Source: CAZGKW01 sp964526295 | GTDB taxonomy: Bacteria > Planctomycetota > Phycisphaerae > FEN-1346 | Assembly: GCA_964526295.1 (NCBI GenBank) | Contig: CAZGKW010000005.1 | Location: 1 to 64,000, forward strand | Direction: 5' to 3' | DNA: 64,000 bases | Shown: in pieces, positions 18,401-25,112 of the stretch | How positions within the stretch are numbered: position 1 is the stretch's first letter | How the letters are laid out: every line of letters begins with the position of its first letter | Program-made: the position numbers and the translations under genes | The notes under the pieces: model-generated | What the model was told of the DNA's origin: nothing | Database searches by the model: none | The model's input: only the letters and a program-made list of their open reading frames with translations

Positions 18401-21400
18401 GTCTATCTCTCGGGCGAGCCGTTCGACGTGACCGTCCGCACCATCGACGTGGAGGCCGAGCCTGTCGGACGGGAGATGGCCGTCAAGGTCCTCCGCCGCG
18501 AGTCGCATCCCGACGGCACGTGGGCCGAGGTCCTCGTCGAGGAGAAGACCGTTCGCACGGACGAGGAGTCCGGCAAGGCGGTTGCCACGTTCGCGGTCGA
18601 GAAAGGGGGCAACCACGTCGTCCGGGCCGAGGGCGCCGACCGTTTCGGCAATCCCATCACCGCCCAGGGAAGCGTCTTCATCTCGGACGCCGAGGACGGT
18701 GCCAAGCTCCGCATCCTCTCGGACCGCCAGCGGCTGAAGGTGGGCGAGAAGCCGATCGTCGTCCTGCACAGCCGCCTGAAGCCGGCCCTGGCGCTGCTGG
18801 TGTTCGAAGGCGAGGAGGTCCTCTCCTACCGGGTCGCTCGGCTCGAAGAGGGCGCCAACGAGCTCGCGGTCGACGTCGGGCCCGAGCATTTCCCCAACTT
18901 CGCCCTGAGCGTCGCCGCCATGGTCGGCAACGGCTTCTACATGGCGAGCCGCGAGTTCATCGTCGAGCGCGAGATGAAGGTCACCATCGAGCCCGACAAG
19001 GAGGCCTACGAGCCGGGCGAGGAGGCGACCGTCGCCATCACCGCCCTCGACCACAACGGCCGGCCCGTCCGGGCCGAGCTGTCGCTGGCCATCGTGGACG
19101 AAGCGCTTTTGACGCTGCACGGCTCGCCCCTCGGGCCGGTTCGGCCGTTCTTCCAGAGCGGGGCCCACCGGCACGCCCATATGGCGACGACGACGAGCTG
19201 CACGTTCCGCTACGAGGGGCGGACGCGGGAGGTGGCCGAGGCCCTGCTGGCGGAACTGGCGCGGCTGGGGCTTCATGAGCGCGAATTGCGGGAGCGGGCC
19301 GAGATGCTCCGGCGAGCCGGCCGCCTGGCCGAGTCTCAGCGCCTGACCGCGGAGATTGCCGGGAACGTCCGGTACCTGAGCTACTCCGACGGGGACACGC
19401 GGGAGGCCCTCGAGGGCCGCCAGGGAGGGCTCGGTGCGCCGATGCCGGCCGAAGAGGCCCGGATCGTGGCCGACGCGATGTCGAACGCGCTCCTCATTAC
19501 CACGGACGGGCCGCGCTTCTACGGCCAGGGAGCTGGTTCGGTCAGTGGACGGGCAGCGGGTTACTTCGCCGCCGACGCCGAAGGCGTACAGATGGCTCCG
19601 ACGCCCCACGGGCCGCCCGAGCCGCGGGCCGTCTTCCCCGAGGCCGCCTATTGGAACCCGTCGGTCGTCACGGGTGCCGATGGCAAGGCCTCGGTCACGC
19701 TCACGATGCCCGACCAGGCCACGCGGTGGCGGGTGATGGCCATTGGCGTGACGCCCGAGACGCTCGTCGGCGAGGCGTCCGAGACGGTCGCGACGCGCCG
19801 CGAGTTCTTCGTCGAGCTGAAGCTCCCGGCCACGGTCACCGAAGGCGACACGGTCCGCCTGGTCGCCCGCGTCCACAACCTGACGGACTACGAGGGGCCT
19901 GTGGAGCTGAAGCTTCGCCTGGAGGCGGGACGCGAGAAGAAGACGCTGCCCGCCCGCGTTCAGCTCACAAGTCGCGGCGTGGTCGAGCATACGTTCGACC
20001 CCTGGAAGGTGCCGGAGGCCGAGACGCTGAAGGTCGAGCTCGAGGCCCGGGCCGGCGACCGGTCCGACGCGCTCTCACGCGACGTGCCGATCCGGCCCTG
20101 GGGCATCGAGTTCGCCGATTCGCACAGCGGCCGCGTGGGCGACGCCGAGACGTTCTGGCTCGAGCTGCCCGGAGGCCGTAAGTACTCGCGGCTCGGCCTT
20201 CGCGTGCGTGTCGATGCCGGGCTGGAGGCGTCTCTGGTGGACTTGGCGCTCCGGCGGCGGGCGCAGTGGCTGAGAAGCCGCTGCTTCCCGACGGTGCCGA
20301 CGCAGGCCGACACGGCGAGCGACCTTCTGGGCGTCGTGAGCGTCATGACCTATCTCCAGGGCGTCGGCCGCGAGGAGGCGCCCGATTGGCGCCGTCTGGC
20401 GGAGCGGGCCGAGTCGCTCGTCGCGTCGCTCGCCGTCACGCAGCGCGACGACGGCGGCTGGGCCTGGGCCGGGCCGAAGGACCGCGGCGCCGACCCGTTC
20501 ACGAGCAGCCGCAGCGTCTGGGCACTCGGCGAGGCGAAGCGGCTCGGCCTGAAGTTGCCCGACGGGGTGCTCGAGAAGGGCGTCACGTACCTCAAGAACG
20601 CGTTCAGCAAGGCGGCCCTGGAGGACCGCGAACGCAAGGCCGTCCTCCTCCACGCCCTGGCGGTCGTCGGCGAGGCCGACTTCGGCTACGCGAACCGGCT
20701 GTATCGGCTGCGGAACGAGCTGTCCCCCTCGGGCCTCGTCCACACGGCCCTCGTGCTGGCGTTGGTGGACCGACGGCCGATGGCGGACGAGGTGCTGGAG
20801 GTGCTGGCGGCGAAGCGCCAGGACCTGAAGGGCGAGTTCGCCGGCCAGGTCCGCTGGCCCGCGGCGTCGAACCAGGCGTGGATGCGGGCCGACGACGAGA
20901 TGGCGGCCCTGGCCCTGCTGGCGCACCTGGCCGTCCGGCCCGAGTCGGCGACCGTCCAGGCGACGGTGGACTACCTGCTCGCCCACCGGCCCTGGGCCAC
21001 CCCGCGGACTCGGGGCCCCGCTCTTGCCGCCCTCGCGCGCTGGTTCGGCGAGCAGAAACCGGCCCGGGCGGACTATCGTCTGACGGTCCGCATCAACGAG
21101 GGGAAGCACGAGACGACGCTTCGCAGCGACGGCGACGCGACGGGCTGGACACTCGAGGTGCCCGCCGAAGCCGTGCTGGAGGGCCGGAACCGCGTGGACC
21201 TGAGGCTGGAGGGCCGGGGGCGGCCCACCTTCGTGGCCGTCCTGACGGGCTTCGCCCGCGACCTGAAGCCCGCCGGCGAGCCGACCGACCGGTTCCGCGT
21301 CACGCACCGGCACTACGAGGCCCCGCCGCCCGAGTACGACGGCAAGCCGGTCCGGACGGGGTTCGGCGTCTTGACGGGCTCGTACTCGACGTTCATCAAC

Positions 21401-23515
21401 GAGGTCTCGCAGCTTCCCGTCGGGCGGGTCACGCACGTCGAGCTGGACGTCGACCGGCTGGCGACGAGCCACACGCCCGAGGGCGACCACGACTTCCTGA
21501 TCGTCCGCGAGCCGATCCCCGCCGGCGCGACCGTCCTGGAGAACTCCGTGAGCGGCTCGTACGAGTACTACCGGATCGGCGACGCCGAGATCACGTTCTA
21601 CGTCGGTCGAACGCGGTACGTCGGGGACCTGCGTTACACGCTGATCGGCTACGCGCCCGGCACGCATCGCGTGCTGCCGACCGTCGTCGAGAGCGTTTAC
21701 GCGCCGGGCGTGATGGCCGTCGGGTCGCCGGCCGAGATCACGGTGCTGGCGCGCGGCGAGACGCCGAAGGACCCCTATCGGCCGACGCCGGACGAGCTGT
21801 ATCACTTGGGCAAGGCCCACTTCGACGACGGGCACTTCGCCGAGGCCCAGGCACTCCTGGAGAAGCTCTGGAACGAGTGGGAAGGAAAGCTCGAGGACGC
21901 CGTCCGCCGCGAGGCGGCCCGGATGCTCCTTCTGGCGGCCGTCGATCGCGGCGACACGAAGCGCATCGTCCGCTACTTCGAGGTCATCAAGGAAAAGTAT
22001 CCCGACCTCGTCATCCCGTTCGACAAGGTGCTGGCGGTCGGGCGGGCGTACCGCGAGATGGAAGAATTCGAGCGGGCGATGCTCGTCTTCAAGGCCACCG
22101 TCGCCGCCAGCTTCGTCAAGGACGCCCACATCGGCGGACGCCTGGAGGAGGAAGGCCACGTCCTGGGGAGCGTCGCGTTCATGAAGGACCTGTGGCGGAC
22201 GTATCCCGACACACCGCAGGTGACGCAAAGCTACCTGGCGCTGGCCGACACGCTGTACCAGTCGGCGCCGAAGGTGGCGGAGATCGAGGAGCTCAGGGAG
22301 AAGAAGGTCACCCACGACCAACTCATGCTGGGGGCCATCCGCCTGCTCGTCCGGTACCTGACGCACTATCCCGACAGCCCGACGGCCGACGATGCCGCGT
22401 TGAACCTCGTCAACGCCTACCTGAAGCTCCAGGACTACAAGTCGACGGTCGATCTGTGCGAGGACCTGAGGCGGCGCTACCCGACGAGCCGCTTCTTCGA
22501 CAGCTTCGAGTACGTCGAGGCCCTCGCCCGGTGGCACCTCGGCCAGTACGACCCGGCGATCACCCTCGCCACGAAGGTCGCCGAGAAGGAGTACACGCTG
22601 CCGGACGGCACCCGCAGGCCCAGTGACAACAAGGACCTGGCGACGTACATCGTGGGGCAGATCTGGCACGCCCGCGGCCGGCCCGCCGAGGCCATCGACT
22701 ACTATGAGAAGGTCGAGAAGACGTTCGCCGACGCCGCCGAGGCCATCGACTTCTTCACCCGAATGGACCTCTCGCTGGAGGAGGTCTCGACCTTCGAGCC
22801 CGGCAAGCGGCCCACCGTGACCGTCAAGTACCGCAACGTGTCTGATGTCCACCTACTGATCTACCGGGTCGACCTGATGACGCTCTACCTGGCCGAGAAG
22901 AACCTGTCGCGGATCACGAAGGTCCGCCTGGCCGGCATCCACCCGGTCCTCGACCCGATCTCGGTGGACCTCGGCGACGGCAAGGACTACGCCGACAGGG
23001 AGCGGGAGGTCCCCCTGGCCATCGACAAGGGCGGCGCGTACCTGGTCATCGGTCGCGGCGAGGACCTGCACGCCTCGGGCCTGGTCCTCGTGACGCCGAT
23101 GAAGCTGGAGGTCCAGGAGGACGTCGAGAGCGGCCGCGTCCGCGTCAACGTCCTCGACCGCAAGACGGGCCAGTACCTGAAGGACGTGCACGTCAAGGTC
23201 ATCGGCTCCGACAGCGGCGAGTTCGTGGCGGGCGAGACGGACCTCCGGGGCATCTTCGTGGCGGACGGCATCCGGGGGACGGCGACCGTCATCGCCCGCG
23301 ACGCCGAGGGCCGGTTCGCCTTCCACCGAGGCGAGCAGATGCTCGGCCAGGTCCAGCAGCGCGGCGGGACGCCGGCGGCGGAGGACGCCGTCGTCAACTA
23401 CCTCATGAACGTCGAGGCGGCCAACACCGCTCGCCAGTTCGAGCGGCTCTCGGGCCAGAAGCATATGTACCAGCAGCGGGCCAAAGGCGTCCAGGTCGAC
23501 GCGATGATGCAGTGA
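15476..23515 (+). CDS. Giant alpha-2-macroglobulin family protein with TPRs at both ends
   Basis: 2679 residues from ATG 15476, behind AAGGAGAAG. A signal peptide covers residues 1-23. TPR-type repeats (about 45-560) lead into a macroglobulin-like domain (about 565-750), further MG domains, the A2M core (AVFPEAAYWNP near 1385) and an alpha/alpha-toroid region (about 1590-1880). A bacterial MG10-like domain ends near 2095. A second TPR block (about 2105-2420) and a second macroglobulin-like unit (about 2440-2620) follow. The thioester motif CxEQ expected in the toroid is absent; the region instead reads SRCFPTVPTQADT with Cys 1603. Like other bacterial A2Ms it is probably a periplasmic protease trap or cell-envelope scaffold, but without thioester chemistry. 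It is much longer than the usual 1500-1900 residues. Confidence 0.88.
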   Translation: MPARLSPWVLSAALLLGLAPAVVAAPAGESGPAEEAKPEDPAERMAPSAVRIAFQDRDYKAAVDELDRLIAAGEGGADYWLYLKGLAHLYAKEYDAAIAAFREVEATHPEGPWRAKARYGRADAHLLARQYAEAEAIYEAEAVRLMDPKRKDDLARRLLVFADKYATPKDPAKPDSPEPDYGRAYKLYRAALEVEIGRALKDEVMFKLGHTMQAAENWNQAVQDYRAYLAEFGPEWEKDRPPAEGAGTRFLEARFALGECLLKQGNRVEARRTWQDLVRRLSRMPPGTGESPPIRADAMSRLAKTYHVGNRDETLLAIKALRDFLDLYQARSDSVQAAFDVGQFYQAIGHHEEAAKAYRAFLAGEGYRAAGDEAQALAEKLVKEAKFLLAGVYKAQKKYDEAKAVYGDYIASHPAGPHWAACQQGIVEVEYRVGADLKAMKKYDEARDAWERFLAKYPLDSRGRTIMYDFGDMACQQAQAIDDDEPDAAERKEKLYRQAIAAWQRLVSKYPKTDEASKAQYRLANVYETELKDLGKAIEEYRELDWGPHAASAKERTKEMTQKQLTVLTERTWRSDEPARVKVQVRNIETLTVELYRLDLEDYFRKTHAITGVELLDIQLIDPDKTWDTPVEGYAKYKPVEQRIEIPTGKNDPGVFAVRIRSEKLQATTLVLRSDLDIIVKSSRKGLLVFAENMRTEKPWPGATVLVSDGTKVFFEGKTGPDGVLTKDLEDLKTAARVSVFAIDGGHAASNELGIGGLGFSEGLSPKGYVYTDRPAYRPGQTVHLRAILREIDEGSYAFEAGRQYVVEVVDSQGRVLDREDLALGEFGTLHHTFALDAFAPTGTYTIRCRRPNGPTFQGTFEVQRYKLERMELRIEPERKVVFRGETLEGKIVARYYYGEPVADREIAYVLPDGRRHTARTDDEGEVAFSFDTRDMRDEQPLHIRASIVGENVQARAAAYLAVRAYRAGVRLVRDVYLSGEPFDVTVRTIDVEAEPVGREMAVKVLRRESHPDGTWAEVLVEEKTVRTDEESGKAVATFAVEKGGNHVVRAEGADRFGNPITAQGSVFISDAEDGAKLRILSDRQRLKVGEKPIVVLHSRLKPALALLVFEGEEVLSYRVARLEEGANELAVDVGPEHFPNFALSVAAMVGNGFYMASREFIVEREMKVTIEPDKEAYEPGEEATVAITALDHNGRPVRAELSLAIVDEALLTLHGSPLGPVRPFFQSGAHRHAHMATTTSCTFRYEGRTREVAEALLAELARLGLHERELRERAEMLRRAGRLAESQRLTAEIAGNVRYLSYSDGDTREALEGRQGGLGAPMPAEEARIVADAMSNALLITTDGPRFYGQGAGSVSGRAAGYFAADAEGVQMAPTPHGPPEPRAVFPEAAYWNPSVVTGADGKASVTLTMPDQATRWRVMAIGVTPETLVGEASETVATRREFFVELKLPATVTEGDTVRLVARVHNLTDYEGPVELKLRLEAGREKKTLPARVQLTSRGVVEHTFDPWKVPEAETLKVELEARAGDRSDALSRDVPIRPWGIEFADSHSGRVGDAETFWLELPGGRKYSRLGLRVRVDAGLEASLVDLALRRRAQWLRSRCFPTVPTQADTASDLLGVVSVMTYLQGVGREEAPDWRRLAERAESLVASLAVTQRDDGGWAWAGPKDRGADPFTSSRSVWALGEAKRLGLKLPDGVLEKGVTYLKNAFSKAALEDRERKAVLLHALAVVGEADFGYANRLYRLRNELSPSGLVHTALVLALVDRRPMADEVLEVLAAKRQDLKGEFAGQVRWPAASNQAWMRADDEMAALALLAHLAVRPESATVQATVDYLLAHRPWATPRTRGPALAALARWFGEQKPARADYRLTVRINEGKHETTLRSDGDATGWTLEVPAEAVLEGRNRVDLRLEGRGRPTFVAVLTGFARDLKPAGEPTDRFRVTHRHYEAPPPEYDGKPVRTGFGVLTGSYSTFINEVSQLPVGRVTHVELDVDRLATSHTPEGDHDFLIVREPIPAGATVLENSVSGSYEYYRIGDAEITFYVGRTRYVGDLRYTLIGYAPGTHRVLPTVVESVYAPGVMAVGSPAEITVLARGETPKDPYRPTPDELYHLGKAHFDDGHFAEAQALLEKLWNEWEGKLEDAVRREAARMLLLAAVDRGDTKRIVRYFEVIKEKYPDLVIPFDKVLAVGRAYREMEEFERAMLVFKATVAASFVKDAHIGGRLEEEGHVLGSVAFMKDLWRTYPDTPQVTQSYLALADTLYQSAPKVAEIEELREKKVTHDQLMLGAIRLLVRYLTHYPDSPTADDAALNLVNAYLKLQDYKSTVDLCEDLRRRYPTSRFFDSFEYVEALARWHLGQYDPAITLATKVAEKEYTLPDGTRRPSDNKDLATYIVGQIWHARGRPAEAIDYYEKVEKTFADAAEAIDFFTRMDLSLEEVSTFEPGKRPTVTVKYRNVSDVHLLIYRVDLMTLYLAEKNLSRITKVRLAGIHPVLDPISVDLGDGKDYADREREVPLAIDKGGAYLVIGRGEDLHASGLVLVTPMKLEVQEDVESGRVRVNVLDRKTGQYLKDVHVKVIGSDSGEFVAGETDLRGIFVADGIRGTATVIARDAEGRFAFHRGEQMLGQVQQRGGTPAAEDAVVNYLMNVEAANTARQFERLSGQKHMYQQRAKGVQVDAMMQ

Positions 23516-23591
23516 GCGGCCGGGAAGCGACCGCCCGCGGCACCGCCGTGCCTGGGAGGGGCGTGCTTCGCTGCGCCCACGGCGAAGCTCG

Positions 23592-23620
23592 TTGCCCTCC
23601 TCGTCCCGGCCCCATAGAAT
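23592..23620 (+). promoter_or_regulatory. Possible sigma70-type promoter for the FAD oxidoreductase
   Basis: TTGCCC (23592-23597), 17-base spacer, TAGAAT (23615-23620), 60 bases upstream of the ATG. The spacing is ideal; the -35 is imperfect. Confidence 0.4.
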
Positions 23621-23679
23621 GGCCGTCGCGGCACGCAGCTCGAACCCGCTCACCCGCAGGAACCATAGGAGGCTGATGC

Positions 23680-25014
23680 ATGGAAGCGTACGACGTGGTG
23701 GTGGTCGGCGGCGGGACGGCGGGCGTGGTGGCGGCGGTCCAGGCCGGCCGCGCGGGGGCCCCGGGCGACTCCCCCGCTGGGACGGGGTCGCTCAGGGCAG
23801 GCCGGACGCTCCTCGTCGAGAAAGAAGGCGTCCTCGGCGGGACGATGATCGCGGCCGCCGTGAACGCCCCGGCAAGCTTCTTCGCCGGCTCGCGGCAGAT
23901 CATCGCCGGCATCGGCTGGGAGCTGGTCCGCCGGACGCTCGAAGAGGCCGGCGAGGACGTCCCGTCCGGCGCGGTCGGCCGCGAGGCGAACATCCGTCAC
24001 ATCACGATCGACCGGGCCCTGTTCGCGGCCCTGGCCGACGAGGCGGTCGAGGAAGCCGGCGTCGAGATGCTCTTCCATGCCATGCCCGCCTCGGCCGAGC
24101 ATGACGGCGAGGCGTGGCGGCTGGAGCTCTGCACGAAGACGGGCCTGCGGCCGGTGCGGGCGACGGTCCTGGTCGATTGCACCGGCGACGCCAACCTCGT
24201 CAGCCTCGCCGGCTTCGAGGTCGACCGGCCGGACGAGCTTCAACCGGGTACGCTCGTCCTCACGTTCAGCGGCTACGACGCCGAAGCGATCGACTATGCC
24301 GCCATCCAGGCGGCCTTCGACACCGGGGTGGCGGCGGGGCGGCTTAAGCGGAGCGACGCCGGCTGGAAGGGCGGCAGCGTCGAGTTCCTCCTCCGCCACT
24401 ATGGCGGCAACCGCCTCCATGTCGTCGGCGTCGACGGCCGGACCAGCGAAGGCAAGACTCGGGCCGAGGTCCAGGCCCGGGCCGCCATGCTCCGGCTGTA
24501 CCGGTTCCTCCGGACACAGCCCGGCCTCCAGGGCTTTCGCATCGAGTTCTTCGCCACGGAGTGCGGCATCCGAGAGACGGTGACGGTCCGCGGGAAGGCG
24601 CGGATCACGATCGAGGACTACGAGGCCGGCCGTGTCTACGACGACGCCGTCTGCTACAGCTACTACCCCGTTGACATCCATTGTCCCGAGTCGATCTCGG
24701 GGCGGGCGCTGCCGCCGGACGTCCTGCCGACGATCCCCCTCGGGGCGATGGTCCCGGAAGGCAGCCGGCAGCTCATCGTGGCCGGCCGGTGCGTCTCGGG
24801 CGACCGCGAGGCGAACAGTTCGTACCGCGTGGCGGCCCCGTGCATGGCGACCGGCCAGGCGGCCGGCGCGGCAGCGGCCCTGGCGGCGGAACGAGGCTGC
24901 GACGTGGCCGACGTCCCCCTCGATGCCCTGAAAGACCTGCTGGCCAAGCATGGCGCGATCGTGCCCGGCGTGCACGAACTTGTCTCACATCAGGCCCGCT
25001 CCGCTACCGGCTGA
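23680..25014 (+). CDS. FAD-dependent oxidoreductase (FAD_oxidored type) with in-frame insertion
   Basis: 444 residues from ATG 23680, preceded by AGGAGG. The Rossmann FAD motif GGGTAGVVAA is followed by a Pro/Gly/Ser-rich insertion of about 16 residues (about 28-43) before the strand TLLVEKEGVLGG. The paralogue at 43013-44341 goes straight from GGA to RTLLLERE, so the insertion is not a family feature. The C-terminal signature REANSSYRVAAP and the ATGQAAGAAAAL helix are typical of planctomycete FAD_oxidored proteins, whose substrates are mostly unknown. The next gene, 98 bases downstream, encodes a secreted repeat protein. Confidence 0.85.
   Translation: MEAYDVVVVGGGTAGVVAAVQAGRAGAPGDSPAGTGSLRAGRTLLVEKEGVLGGTMIAAAVNAPASFFAGSRQIIAGIGWELVRRTLEEAGEDVPSGAVGREANIRHITIDRALFAALADEAVEEAGVEMLFHAMPASAEHDGEAWRLELCTKTGLRPVRATVLVDCTGDANLVSLAGFEVDRPDELQPGTLVLTFSGYDAEAIDYAAIQAAFDTGVAAGRLKRSDAGWKGGSVEFLLRHYGGNRLHVVGVDGRTSEGKTRAEVQARAAMLRLYRFLRTQPGLQGFRIEFFATECGIRETVTVRGKARITIEDYEAGRVYDDAVCYSYYPVDIHCPESISGRALPPDVLPTIPLGAMVPEGSRQLIVAGRCVSGDREANSSYRVAAPCMATGQAAGAAAALAAERGCDVADVPLDALKDLLAKHGAIVPGVHELVSHQARSATG
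23765..23791 (+). repeat. Hairpin in the insertion of the FAD oxidoreductase gene
   Basis: GCGA (23765-23768), two unpaired bases and CCCC (23771-23774) pair with GGGG (23784-23787) and TCGC (23788-23791). It sits exactly in the extra Pro/Gly-rich segment and is preceded by CCGGGCGA, which recalls the CCGGGCGAGA of copies 3 and 4. Membership in the same family is tentative. Confidence 0.35.
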
Positions 25015-25112
25015 ATTCCGAAGCACGCCCGCAGGCCGTCCGCTGTTCAACGGGGTGGCGATTGCGCACCGGACGTGGACGTTCAATGGCAGGACGACAG
25101 GAGGACACGCCG

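Noticed and set aside
15251..19990. Open frame of 1579 codons on the minus strand opposite the A2M gene
   Set aside because: Its translation is Leu/Arg/Asp/Val-rich without any domain, as expected for the antisense of a G+C-rich gene; the plus-strand protein has clear A2M and TPR domains.
20075..22852. Open frame of 925 codons on the minus strand inside the A2M gene
   Set aside because: Antisense shadow of the same gene, with no ribosome site or recognisable motif.
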